Shown: one piece after another, positions 1-5,905 of the stretch | Layout of the letters: the number at the start of each line of letters is the position of its first letter | Position numbering within the stretch: position 1 is the stretch's first letter | NCBI GenBank assembly: GCA_007118765.1 | Contig: SKQZ01000187.1 | Location: forward strand, 1-7,413 | DNA from: Candidatus Hydrogenedentota bacterium | Lineage (GTDB): Bacteria > Hydrogenedentota > Hydrogenedentia > Hydrogenedentales > CAITNO01 | DNA length: 7,413 nucleotides | Direction: 5' to 3' | The notes under the pieces: generated by a model | Seen by the model: the letters and a program-made list of their open reading frames with translations, nothing else | Told to the model about the DNA's origin: nothing | Database searches by the model: none | Position numbers and translations under genes: made by a program

Positions 1-25
1 CTTGCCCGCCGACTTCGACGTGTAA
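1..25 (+). CDS. possible 3' end of an upstream gene (last 7 codons)
   Basis: Reading from base 2, the frame gives Leu-Pro-Ala-Asp-Phe-Asp-Val followed by two stop codons in a row (TAA at 23-25, TAA at 26-28). A tandem TAATAA stop and an acidic/hydrophobic tail look like a genuine C-terminus. Seven residues cannot identify a family, and the other two plus-strand frames are also open here, so this is only a possibility. No T-rich hairpin follows it. Confidence 0.25.
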
Positions 26-79
26 TAACACGCTGTCAGCCGGCGGCCTGCGCAAAACACCTGCTCTGGCGCAATCTTC

Positions 80-123
80 ACAGGCTCACGACGAAACCTG
101 ATGAAATATCCGGGCTAGCCTGT
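80..123 (+). promoter_or_regulatory. inverted repeat with candidate extended -10 upstream of the secreted-protein gene
   Basis: ACAGGCT (80-86) is matched by its exact reverse complement AGCCTGT (117-123), 30 bp apart. Between them lies TGATGAAAT (99-107), which has the TGn spacing of an extended -10 box. A weak -35-like TTCACA is at 77-82, but the spacing is long (19 bp). This could be a promoter with a dimeric-repressor operator. A 7-bp repeat in such a short stretch can also occur by chance, so confidence is low. Confidence 0.2.
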
Positions 124-168
124 AAGAAAGACGGAATGTATGGGCGCCAAACCATAAGGAGACCTGAC

Positions 169-1470
169 ATGCTTACACGCATCACACTCATTCTCGCCCT
201 CTTGTTAACCGCTTCCGTCTGCGCGAATGCGCTGACGCTCAAGCAGAAGGCATCGTTGTTTCAGCATGATATGGAGGCGCGATTCCTGCTGAATGGACAG
301 GCATTGTGCAAGCTGAAATTGCCAACGGAAAGCCGTGAGTTTGTGGCATATAACATGCCCGACAACGCTTACATGACGGGCATCTATCTGGGCACATTGT
401 CCATGAAATATGCCGCCACCGGCGCGGCTGCGGACCGGGCTGCCGCCCGCGAATCTCTTGAGGCGCTCCATCTCCTGTGTGCTGTCAGCGGCGAACCGGG
501 GCTGCTTGCTCGCGCCGCATGGCCCAAGGACAGGCCCATGGACGATGACGGCATCTGGCGCGATTCGGCATGTGGCAATTACCGGTGGCGTGGCGATGTC
601 AGCACCGATCAGGTTGCAGGGGTCATGTACGGCTTCACGCTGGCATACGATTTGATAGCGAATGATGACGAAAAAGAACGGATTGCGCAGGATGTCACCG
701 CCATGGTCGAGCATGTCATGGCCAATGACATGCGCATTGTGGATGTGGACGGCGAACCCACGCAGTGGGGACGGTATGATCCCGCTTATGTGTCCGGCCT
801 TGAACGCATGAATGCGCTGCTTTGGTTGCAGGCCCTGAAGGTGGCGGCCCATGTCTCCGCCGATGAACGCTATGATGCGTTGTACCGGAAATGGGCGACT
901 GAGCATGATTATGCCGAAATCGCCGTCAACGCCCGGCTTGACCTCAACCCCACATTTCAGGGCGCAGTCAATCACTCCGATGATGTTTTGCTGTATCTCG
1001 GCTATCTGCCCTTGCTGATGTATGAAACCGACATGGACATACGGGGCTATATTGCGCAAAGTGCGCGGCGCAGTTGGGAGGGTGACCGCTTTCCCGGCGT
1101 GAAACCCGAGGGCAACCCCTTTTATACCTTTATCATGGCCCGCTATCTGGAAGATGCCTCCGGCGTGGAAGACGCCATCAACACCTTGCGCTGGTTCCCC
1201 TTGGACGCGAAATGGAATCCTGACACCGTTGCGGCCTATGAGGAACAGTTCGAGTTCACATTTGACCCGACACCGCAAAGTCCCGAACCGGAACCGAATA
1301 GGCCGGTTCCCGTTGACCGACGCATAAAAGACTGGTCGGCATGGGTGCAAGACCCGTACCACAGCGCCGGTTCACGGGACGAAGACAACCCGATGGAGTT
1401 TAACGGGCACGACTATCTGCTAGGCTACTGGATGGGACGTTACTATGGTTTCATTGATGACGCGCAATAG
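169..1470 (+). CDS. secreted protein of unknown function, possibly alpha/alpha-toroid-like
   Basis: I chose the ATG at 169 because AAGGAG (156-161) lies 7 bp upstream and because this start puts a signal peptide at the very N-terminus. An in-frame ATG at 136 would add 11 polar residues ahead of it. The product has 433 residues. Residues 1-21 form a Sec signal (basic MLTR, a leucine-rich core, then V-C-A-N-A with likely cleavage after Ala21), so the protein is exported. Cys18 is preceded by Val, which makes a lipobox unlikely. The mature part is rich in amphipathic helices with aromatic and acidic patches: a Tyr/Gly-rich stretch at 68-85, GLLARAAWP at 111-119, the acidic DDDGIW around 125-130, and DVSTDQVAGVMYG at 143-155. 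This helical-hairpin style is reminiscent of (alpha/alpha) toroid carbohydrate-active proteins, but I see no catalytic signature that proves it. A proline/glutamate-rich linker (366-382) leads to a final aromatic segment (388-429) containing HDYLLGYWMGRYYGF. No certain family assignment. Confidence 0.85.
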   Translation: MLTRITLILALLLTASVCANALTLKQKASLFQHDMEARFLLNGQALCKLKLPTESREFVAYNMPDNAYMTGIYLGTLSMKYAATGAAADRAAARESLEALHLLCAVSGEPGLLARAAWPKDRPMDDDGIWRDSACGNYRWRGDVSTDQVAGVMYGFTLAYDLIANDDEKERIAQDVTAMVEHVMANDMRIVDVDGEPTQWGRYDPAYVSGLERMNALLWLQALKVAAHVSADERYDALYRKWATEHDYAEIAVNARLDLNPTFQGAVNHSDDVLLYLGYLPLLMYETDMDIRGYIAQSARRSWEGDRFPGVKPEGNPFYTFIMARYLEDASGVEDAINTLRWFPLDAKWNPDTVAAYEEQFEFTFDPTPQSPEPEPNRPVPVDRRIKDWSAWVQDPYHSAGSRDEDNPMEFNGHDYLLGYWMGRYYGFIDDAQ

Positions 1471-1550
1471 GCCACGCAGTCGGCGCTGTACCGGGCGACG
1501 ATTCAAAATGATTAGTATCCGTTGCCATCCGCCTCAACAGCGCATGGCCT
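1469..1550 (+). repeat. two-block inverted repeat in the gap before the hydrolase gene
   Basis: Two nested pairs of perfect complements face each other: AGGCCA (1469-1474) with TGGCCT (1545-1550), and GCGCTGT (1483-1489) with ACAGCGC (1537-1543). Together they could form a 13-bp interrupted stem with an 8-versus-1 internal bulge and a 47-nt loop. The outer left block covers the stop codon of the secreted-protein gene. An alternative pairing, GTCGG (1479-1483) with CCGAC (1556-1560), would compete and lies next to the GGAG ribosome-binding site at 1561. It could be a leader or processing structure. No T-tract follows, so it does not look like a simple terminator. Confidence 0.35.
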
Positions 1551-1575
1551 ACGAACCGACGGAGTAATATGTTCT

Positions 1576-2349
1576 GTGCTACGCTTTGTATTATTGGGAA
1601 GCAGCAGCAGCGGCAACGGCCTGCTTGTTTTTAATGAAAACACCCGGCTGTTGATTGACAATGGCTTCAGTTATAAGCGCTTGACCATGGCGTTGGGACA
1701 AGTGGGCATGACACCGGAAATGTTGGACGCCGTGCTGGTGACCCATGAACACACAGACCATGTGCGCGGACTGGGCGTACTGGCGCGGCGTGTAAACATA
1801 CCGGTGTTTATGACGCCTGCCTGTGCCGATGCGCTGCCCGCTTCCATAGGCACTGTGCCCACCATCACGCATTTTGAATCGGGGGACGCCTTCTCCTTCG
1901 ACGGACTGCATGTGACAAGTTTCGCCGTCTCACACGATGCTGCGGATCCGGTTAATTTCGTGGTGCAATCAAACGGCGCCTCTCTGGGCCTTGCGACAGA
2001 TTTCGGTCATTGCTCACAGTTGATCCGCGCCCGCTTGACAGGGGCCAACGCCTTGGTCATTGAATCCAATTATTGCCCTGACATGCTGCGAAAAGGCCCG
2101 TATCCGCCGAAGATACAGCAACGCATCCGCAGTCGCACCGGACACTTGTCCAATTTGGATGTGCAGACTTTGTTGCAACAGCTGCGTCATGATGCGTTGC
2201 GGCTGGTGGTGTTGGCGCACATCAGCCGCGACAACAATCATCCCGAATTGGCATGTTCACTGGCCCGCGCGGCGCTTGACGGCTGCCCCGTGCAAATTGT
2301 GTCGGCGCCATCCGATACGGTATCCCCCGTGTTTGAGGTACACCCGTGA
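1576..2349 (+). CDS. WalJ/YycJ-type metallo-beta-lactamase-fold hydrolase
   Basis: The predicted product has 257 residues, close to the usual size of the WalJ/YycJ (VicX) branch of the metallo-beta-lactamase fold, and is cytoplasmic. I chose GTG 1576 because the protein then begins directly with the first beta strand (LRFVLLGSSSSGN, residues 2-14), as in the family. GGAG at 1561-1564 lies 11 bp upstream, a long spacer. A TTG at 1522 would add 18 residues without homology or ribosome-binding site. Metal-ligand motifs are intact: THEHTDH (His57, His59, Asp61, His62), SHD (His120), TDFGH (Asp142), ESN (163-165), GHLSN (His190) and LAHIS (His215). These are the expected ligands for two metal ions, probably Zn or Mn. 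Known relatives are nuclease or phosphodiesterase-like proteins, in Firmicutes linked to the WalRK operon and DNA metabolism. No WalRK-like two-component genes are present here. The stop codon overlaps the start of the next gene, implying cotranscription. The substrate cannot be read from the sequence. Confidence 0.9.
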   Translation: MLRFVLLGSSSSGNGLLVFNENTRLLIDNGFSYKRLTMALGQVGMTPEMLDAVLVTHEHTDHVRGLGVLARRVNIPVFMTPACADALPASIGTVPTITHFESGDAFSFDGLHVTSFAVSHDAADPVNFVVQSNGASLGLATDFGHCSQLIRARLTGANALVIESNYCPDMLRKGPYPPKIQQRIRSRTGHLSNLDVQTLLQQLRHDALRLVVLAHISRDNNHPELACSLARAALDGCPVQIVSAPSDTVSPVFEVHP

Positions 2350-3617
2350 GCATACAACCGGCATTCTTTCGCAGCGCACCGGCCAAGCGGCTGCTCGACA
2401 GGACGGCCAAAATAGCCGCCGCGCCCATGACCCTGCATCATGCGTTGGATGACGACAACGAGCTTCCCATATTGCGGTGGGGCGGCTGTGAAGCCTGTGC
2501 ATTTGTTGCGTCCCTGCCGGACGGCACGGGAACATGCCGCGCATCGCGCCGCCGCGCCGCCGCGCTTGCCAAGTCACAAGATGTTCCCGTCACCTTTGTT
2601 TGTCACCTCGGCTTCACCTGTGTGTCTGTGCCGCCCATAGCAAACAGCGACTACACCATAACCCTGGGCCCGTACATCCCGGCGGAAACCGATCACGACA
2701 TCGCCTTTGATGTGACCCACGGGCTGCGTGCGTTATTGGGATCGTGGCCGAAAAACGCGCCGCTGCCCTTTGAGTTGTCTGACGTGCGCAGTGTGCCCGG
2801 CGGCACTGTAAGCGCTGTGGCTGAGTGGACTATGGAGGCATTGCGCGAAACTGCCGCGGCGGTTGAAGCGGAAGAGGCGGCGTCCAACGACGAAGACGCA
2901 GCGAATATGGCGTCCCCGGAAAGCAAGCCCAAAATAGATAACGCTGACAGCGCTGCGCCAACACACGGCTATTCATGGACATCGCTGGCGGCATTGGCCC
3001 TCCTGTGCGGACACAGCCGCATCGTGCGCACGGCGCTGAAAGACCGGTTGGAAGAAGTTGGCGCGGCCCCGAACGCCTCGCATGAAACGGCACGGGCCTT
3101 CCTTGTGCAGGCTACATCAAAACTACTGGAAACAGCACGCATGATGGGGGGCGCGACTGAAAACGCCCAGGCCGCCTACCCGGCCTTTGTGGCCGAGGTC
3201 AGCGCCAATCGCACCACCCCGGAAATGCTCGCCGCGGCCATGCGCGTACTGCGCCGCGTGCGGCCGAACAACACCCAGCAACTGCCCGACTATCTCCCGC
3301 GCCTTGTTGACGTTGTATACAAACAGTATAAACACGATTTGATGTTGGGGGATATTGCCAACACATTCGGTCTCGCCCCCTCCACCATCACCCGCGCCCT
3401 TGCCCGTCGCGTCAACGGCGCCTTCTGCGAATATCTGGGTCGTGTTCGCATGGAACAGGCCTGTCGTTTGTTGCGTACAACCCGGTTATCCGCCGATGCC
3501 GTCGGCAAGCGGGTCGGCATCCGCGACCAAAGCAATTTCGGCAAACTGTTTAAGCGTTATGTGGGCATGACGCCGGGGCGCTACCGAAAACATTACCAGA
3601 ACAAGACCACGCGCTGA
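2346..3617 (+). CDS. PocR sensory domain / AraC-type DNA-binding transcription regulator
   Basis: This is a 423-residue regulator with a GTG start. GAGG (2335-2338) lies 7 bp upstream, and the start overlaps the hydrolase stop codon as GTGA. Residues about 10-165 resemble the PocR ligand-binding domain: a CxxC (Cys48, Cys51), a Cys64 followed by an Arg/Ala-rich helix, FVCHLGFTC (84-92; Cys86 and Cys92) and a TITLGPYIP strand (104-112). PocR domains are PAS-like sensors of small ligands. Residues 165-205 are an acidic Ala/Glu/Asp-rich linker. Residues 206-320 are helical and unassigned. Residues 327-417 form the AraC/XylS double helix-turn-helix: DIANTFGLAPSTITRAL (336-352), FCEYLGRVRMEQACRLL (360-376), then VGKRVGIRDQSNFGKLFKRY and GMTPGRYR. 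The last block matches the family's second-helix signature. It probably binds direct-repeat half sites as a dimer, as is usual for the family. Its target and ligand are unknown; coupling to the hydrolase suggests it may respond to or control that local unit. Confidence 0.9.
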   Translation: MSIQPAFFRSAPAKRLLDRTAKIAAAPMTLHHALDDDNELPILRWGGCEACAFVASLPDGTGTCRASRRRAAALAKSQDVPVTFVCHLGFTCVSVPPIANSDYTITLGPYIPAETDHDIAFDVTHGLRALLGSWPKNAPLPFELSDVRSVPGGTVSAVAEWTMEALRETAAAVEAEEAASNDEDAANMASPESKPKIDNADSAAPTHGYSWTSLAALALLCGHSRIVRTALKDRLEEVGAAPNASHETARAFLVQATSKLLETARMMGGATENAQAAYPAFVAEVSANRTTPEMLAAAMRVLRRVRPNNTQQLPDYLPRLVDVVYKQYKHDLMLGDIANTFGLAPSTITRALARRVNGAFCEYLGRVRMEQACRLLRTTRLSADAVGKRVGIRDQSNFGKLFKRYVGMTPGRYRKHYQNKTTR

Positions 3618-3631
3618 CGAAAGGACACGCA

Positions 3632-3817
3632 ATGAAGGACGCCAACCTTTCAAACAGATGGCAACAATGGAAAACGCGCTTGCAAGAATGGTGGCTTCGC
3701 CAAAACTGTCCGACCGAGTTTTTGTGCGACAATTGCAAATATGACCATGATTCCGCCTGCAACAGGCCGGAACGACCCAACGCCATCAAATGCCCGGATT
3801 ATCGCCCCCGAACATAG
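3632..3817 (+). CDS. small cysteine-rich protein, putative metal-binding
   Basis: This is a 61-residue gene with a strong AAAGGA site (3620-3625) 6 bp before its ATG, starting 14 bp after the regulator stop. That spacing and the ribosome-binding site argue that it is real and belongs to the same transcript. The N-terminal third is an aromatic/basic amphipathic helix (four Trp within residues 10-21). The C-terminal half holds Cys26, Cys32, Cys35, Cys43 and Cys54 with a CDNC knuckle and a terminal KCPDYRPR. The pattern C-x2-C-x7-C-x10-C could bind one zinc ion, with Cys26 as a spare. There is no signal peptide, so it is probably cytoplasmic. I do not recognise a named family. A zinc-ribbon-like accessory or adaptor is possible, but no partner is proven. 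Confidence 0.75.
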   Translation: MKDANLSNRWQQWKTRLQEWWLRQNCPTEFLCDNCKYDHDSACNRPERPNAIKCPDYRPRT

Positions 3818-3865
3818 TCCGGGCAGCCCGCATCACGCGGTGAACGCCTGCCCTTCATGCAGGCG
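3791..3865. terminator. hairpins at the convergent junction, weak bidirectional terminator candidates
   Basis: Two perfect inverted repeats sit where the plus and minus genes meet. TGCCCGGA (3791-3798) pairs with TCCGGGCA (3818-3825) around a 19-nt loop that includes the small-gene stop. CGCCTGC (3845-3851) pairs with GCAGGCG (3859-3865) around a 7-nt loop, inside the last codons of the ATPase gene. Neither is followed by a T-run on either strand, so they are not classical intrinsic terminators. They may still stop or protect the ends of converging transcripts. Confidence 0.25.
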
Positions 3866-4522
3866 AATCCATCCATCAGCCTTATTCGCAATCGCCTCGT
3901 CGTGGGTCACTACAACAAGCGTAACGTGATGTTCCGCATTGAGGTTCCAAAGCAACTCGACAATGCCTTCCCCCGTGTTCTCGTCCAAATTGCCGGTGGG
4001 TTCATCACACAACAGCACCGAGGGGTTGTTAAACAAGGCGCGGGCAATCGCCACCCGTTGTTGTTCGCCCCCGCTCAACTGTCCGGGCTTGTGTGTCATC
4101 CGCTCTTTCAACCCTACCTGGGAAAGCAATTCCACTGCACGGTCTTTACAATCCCGTCGGCGTTTCCCTTTGTTTAAGGCGGCCATCATAACGTTCTCAA
4201 CGGCCGTGAACTCAGGAAGCAAATGGTAAAACTGGAAAACAAACCCAATTTCTTCGTTGCGGATGGCATTCACCCGTTTGCCGCTCATCCGCTGCAACGA
4301 ATCGCCACGGAAACAAACCTCGCCTGCCGTCGGCTTGTCCAACGTTCCCATGATATGCAGAAGCGTACTCTTTCCGACGCCGGAAGGGCCGCTAATGGCA
4401 AGCACCTTGTGCTCGGCCACATCCAGATTGATGCCGTCCAGAATAACCAGCTCGCGGCTGCCGTCATGGTACACTTTGCGGATATCCCGACAGGAAATCA
4501 CTGATTGTACTGCTTCATTCAT
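3833..4522 (-). CDS. lolD: LolD-type ABC transporter ATP-binding protein
   Basis: The predicted ATPase has 229 residues and supplies energy for releasing lipoproteins from the inner membrane with a LolC/LolE-type permease. All nucleotide-binding motifs are visible: Walker A GPSGVGKST (45-53), a Q-loop in FVFQFYHLLP (Gln97), signature LSGGEQQR (149-156), Walker B VLLCDEP (169-175), the D-loop GNLD, and the H-loop His in VVVTHD (His207). FQFYHLLPEFTAVENV is very close to the LolD-specific segment FxYQFHHLLPDFTALENV and separates it from generic MacB-like ATPases. The start is ATG 4522, which gives the usual LolD N-terminus and overlaps the permease stop by 8 bp, so translation is probably coupled. 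An ATG 4 codons further upstream (4534) has almost no room after its GGTGG. The alternative is another member of the MacB/FtsE export ATPase group, less likely given the neighbour. Confidence 0.93.
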   Translation of the reverse strand: MNEAVQSVISCRDIRKVYHDGSRELVILDGINLDVAEHKVLAISGPSGVGKSTLLHIMGTLDKPTAGEVCFRGDSLQRMSGKRVNAIRNEEIGFVFQFYHLLPEFTAVENVMMAALNKGKRRRDCKDRAVELLSQVGLKERMTHKPGQLSGGEQQRVAIARALFNNPSVLLCDEPTGNLDENTGEGIVELLWNLNAEHHVTLVVVTHDEAIANKADGWIRLHEGQAFTA

Positions 4523-5768
4523 AACGTAACGCATCCACCGGGTTAAGTCGCGCCGCGCTCCATGCGGGGTACAGCGTGGAAACAAAGGTCAACACCACTG
4601 CGGACACGGTAATCCACAGAACATCAGACGGCACAACCTCCACCGGAATGCTGTCGAAATAATATATGGTGCTGTCAAACAGGTTGATGCCCATCATCCA
4701 TGCAATAACTTCTGCGACGGGATTGAGGTTGTGGGCCAGAAAAACGCCGGCTACAAGGCCGATAACCGTTCCTGTGAGACCTATCAACAAGCCCTCAATG
4801 ATGAAGATGGCAAGGATGGACCAACTGCTGGATCCCAGCGTGCGTAGAATCCCGATGTCCCGACGCTTCTCCATCACAATCATGATGAGCGTACTGGTAA
4901 TGTTAAACGCTGCAACCAGGATGATGAAAACAAGAATGATAAACATGGCGACTTTTTCTTGTTTCAATGCCTCAAAAAACGCCTCCTGACTCTGATACCA
5001 TGTTTCCGCACGGTAGGGCAACTGTTCGTGAATCAGTGCGGCCACACGCTCTGCATGAAAAGCGTCCGACAGTTTCACATGCACCGCATCCACGCCCTCG
5101 CGCCCGGTGAGCATACGCGCAGTGTCAACGTCAACAAAGGCATACAGGTTGTCGAAGTCGGACATGCGCGCCTGCGATATGCCGCTCACCGTCAAAAACA
5201 CCTGATTGCCGGGGCGCACCCCGAAAGGTGTCACCGTGGGTTTGTCCGTGATGACGGCTATCTCGGAGCCCACGCGCGCGCCCAGACGATGCGCCAAACG
5301 AAATCCGAGCACAATCTCCTTATCACCGGGCAACTCTCCCTGTCCAAACGTGCGCCCCCCCTCACGGGTAAGGTTACGCGCCAAATCGGTCACCTCTTTT
5401 TCGCGCTCCGGGTCAACCCCCAGCACAAACGCGCCCGTGGTGTATTCGCCGCGCTTCAGCAACGCCTCTATCTGCAGTATGGGGCCTGCCCCAAGCACGT
5501 CGGGCGAGAGGGCCTTCAATTCGTCAATCACTTTATCCACGTCCATGATCGGACGCCCCATGCGATTCATGACCGTGAGATGGGCGCGATTGCCAATAAT
5601 GGTTTCGCGCAAGGCAATATCAAACCCCGTCATCACGCTCATCACCACAATAAGCGCGATGACCCCCACGCTCACGCCTGCAATGGAGATAAACGTAATC
5701 AGGCTGATGAAGCGTGTTTTACGTTTGCCGCGTAAATAGCGGGCCGCTACAAAAGTTTCAAAACGCAA
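4515..5768 (-). CDS. lolC: LolC/LolE-family lipoprotein-release ABC permease
   Basis: This 417-residue inner-membrane protein has the family layout: a cytoplasmic start MRFETFVAARYLRGKRKTRF, TM1 (about 20-46, with SIAGVSVGVIALIVVMSVMTGF), a large periplasmic domain (about 48-270), and three C-terminal membrane segments (about 272-298, 314-345, 383-403), ending in PAWSAARLNPVDALRYE. The short EKRRDIGILRTLG loop (300-311) is the coupling helix that meets the ATPase. The start is TTG 5768: an in-frame TGA lies three codons upstream (5777-5775), so no earlier start exists. AGGAAAG (5784-5778) lies 9 bp ahead. It is followed directly by the ATPase gene. There is only one permease gene rather than the separate lolC and lolE of E. 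coli, so it probably works as a homodimer (LolF-like) or with a paralogue elsewhere. Its expected job is extracting mature triacylated lipoproteins for a LolA-like carrier. Confidence 0.92.
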   Translation of the reverse strand: MRFETFVAARYLRGKRKTRFISLITFISIAGVSVGVIALIVVMSVMTGFDIALRETIIGNRAHLTVMNRMGRPIMDVDKVIDELKALSPDVLGAGPILQIEALLKRGEYTTGAFVLGVDPEREKEVTDLARNLTREGGRTFGQGELPGDKEIVLGFRLAHRLGARVGSEIAVITDKPTVTPFGVRPGNQVFLTVSGISQARMSDFDNLYAFVDVDTARMLTGREGVDAVHVKLSDAFHAERVAALIHEQLPYRAETWYQSQEAFFEALKQEKVAMFIILVFIILVAAFNITSTLIMIVMEKRRDIGILRTLGSSSWSILAIFIIEGLLIGLTGTVIGLVAGVFLAHNLNPVAEVIAWMMGINLFDSTIYYFDSIPVEVVPSDVLWITVSAVVLTFVSTLYPAWSAARLNPVDALRYE

Positions 5769-5822
5769 TGGGAATCACTTTCCTGTCTTGTTAGCACAGT
5801 GTTTGGGACAGCAACCGCCGGT

Positions 5823-5831
5823 ATTCTAGCA
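5823..5831 (-). promoter_or_regulatory. candidate extended -10 promoter for lolC-lolD
   Basis: Read on the minus strand, TGC-TAGAAT (5831-5823) matches an extended -10 element, TGn followed by a near-consensus hexamer. It would start transcription around 5816, giving a leader of roughly 48 nt before the TTG start. No good -35 box is visible at the usual distance, which is tolerated for extended -10 promoters in E. coli-type sigma factors. It lies after the hairpin that ends the upstream lipoprotein gene, which fits an independent lolCD transcript. Confidence 0.3.
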
Positions 5832-5881
5832 TAGCCTCTGCACCCGATACGCCTCTTGTCGCTACACCGGTCCGAATAAAC

Positions 5882-5902
5882 ACAGACACAACGCTTGTCT
5901 GT
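5882..5902 (-). terminator. probable intrinsic terminator of the lipoprotein gene
   Basis: A perfect 7-bp stem, ACAGACA (5882-5888) with TGTCTGT (5896-5902), encloses a 7-nt loop. On the minus strand it begins 4 nt after the TAA of the lipoprotein gene and is followed by a modest T-rich run (GTTTATTC). The position is ideal, but the stem is short and not GC-rich and the T-tract is interrupted, so it may be leaky. Confidence 0.4.
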
Positions 5903-5905
5903 TGC

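Noticed and set aside
136..168. Upstream ATG (136) as the start of the secreted protein
   Set aside because: It would place 11 polar and basic residues before the signal peptide, while ATG 169 has an AAGGAG at ideal distance.
205..1362. Long open frame (385 codons) on the minus strand opposite the secreted-protein gene
   Set aside because: It is antisense to a gene with a clear signal peptide and ribosome-binding site, has no ribosome-binding site or family motif of its own, and its composition looks like the complement of codons.
1522..1575. TTG 1522 as the start of the hydrolase
   Set aside because: It lacks a ribosome-binding site and adds 18 residues not typical of the family; GTG 1576 begins at the first conserved strand.
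4959..5735. Plus-strand open frame of 258 codons opposite the permease gene
   Set aside because: It is fully inside the LolC-type gene, which has strong family motifs; the translated product is His/Arg-rich and motif-free.
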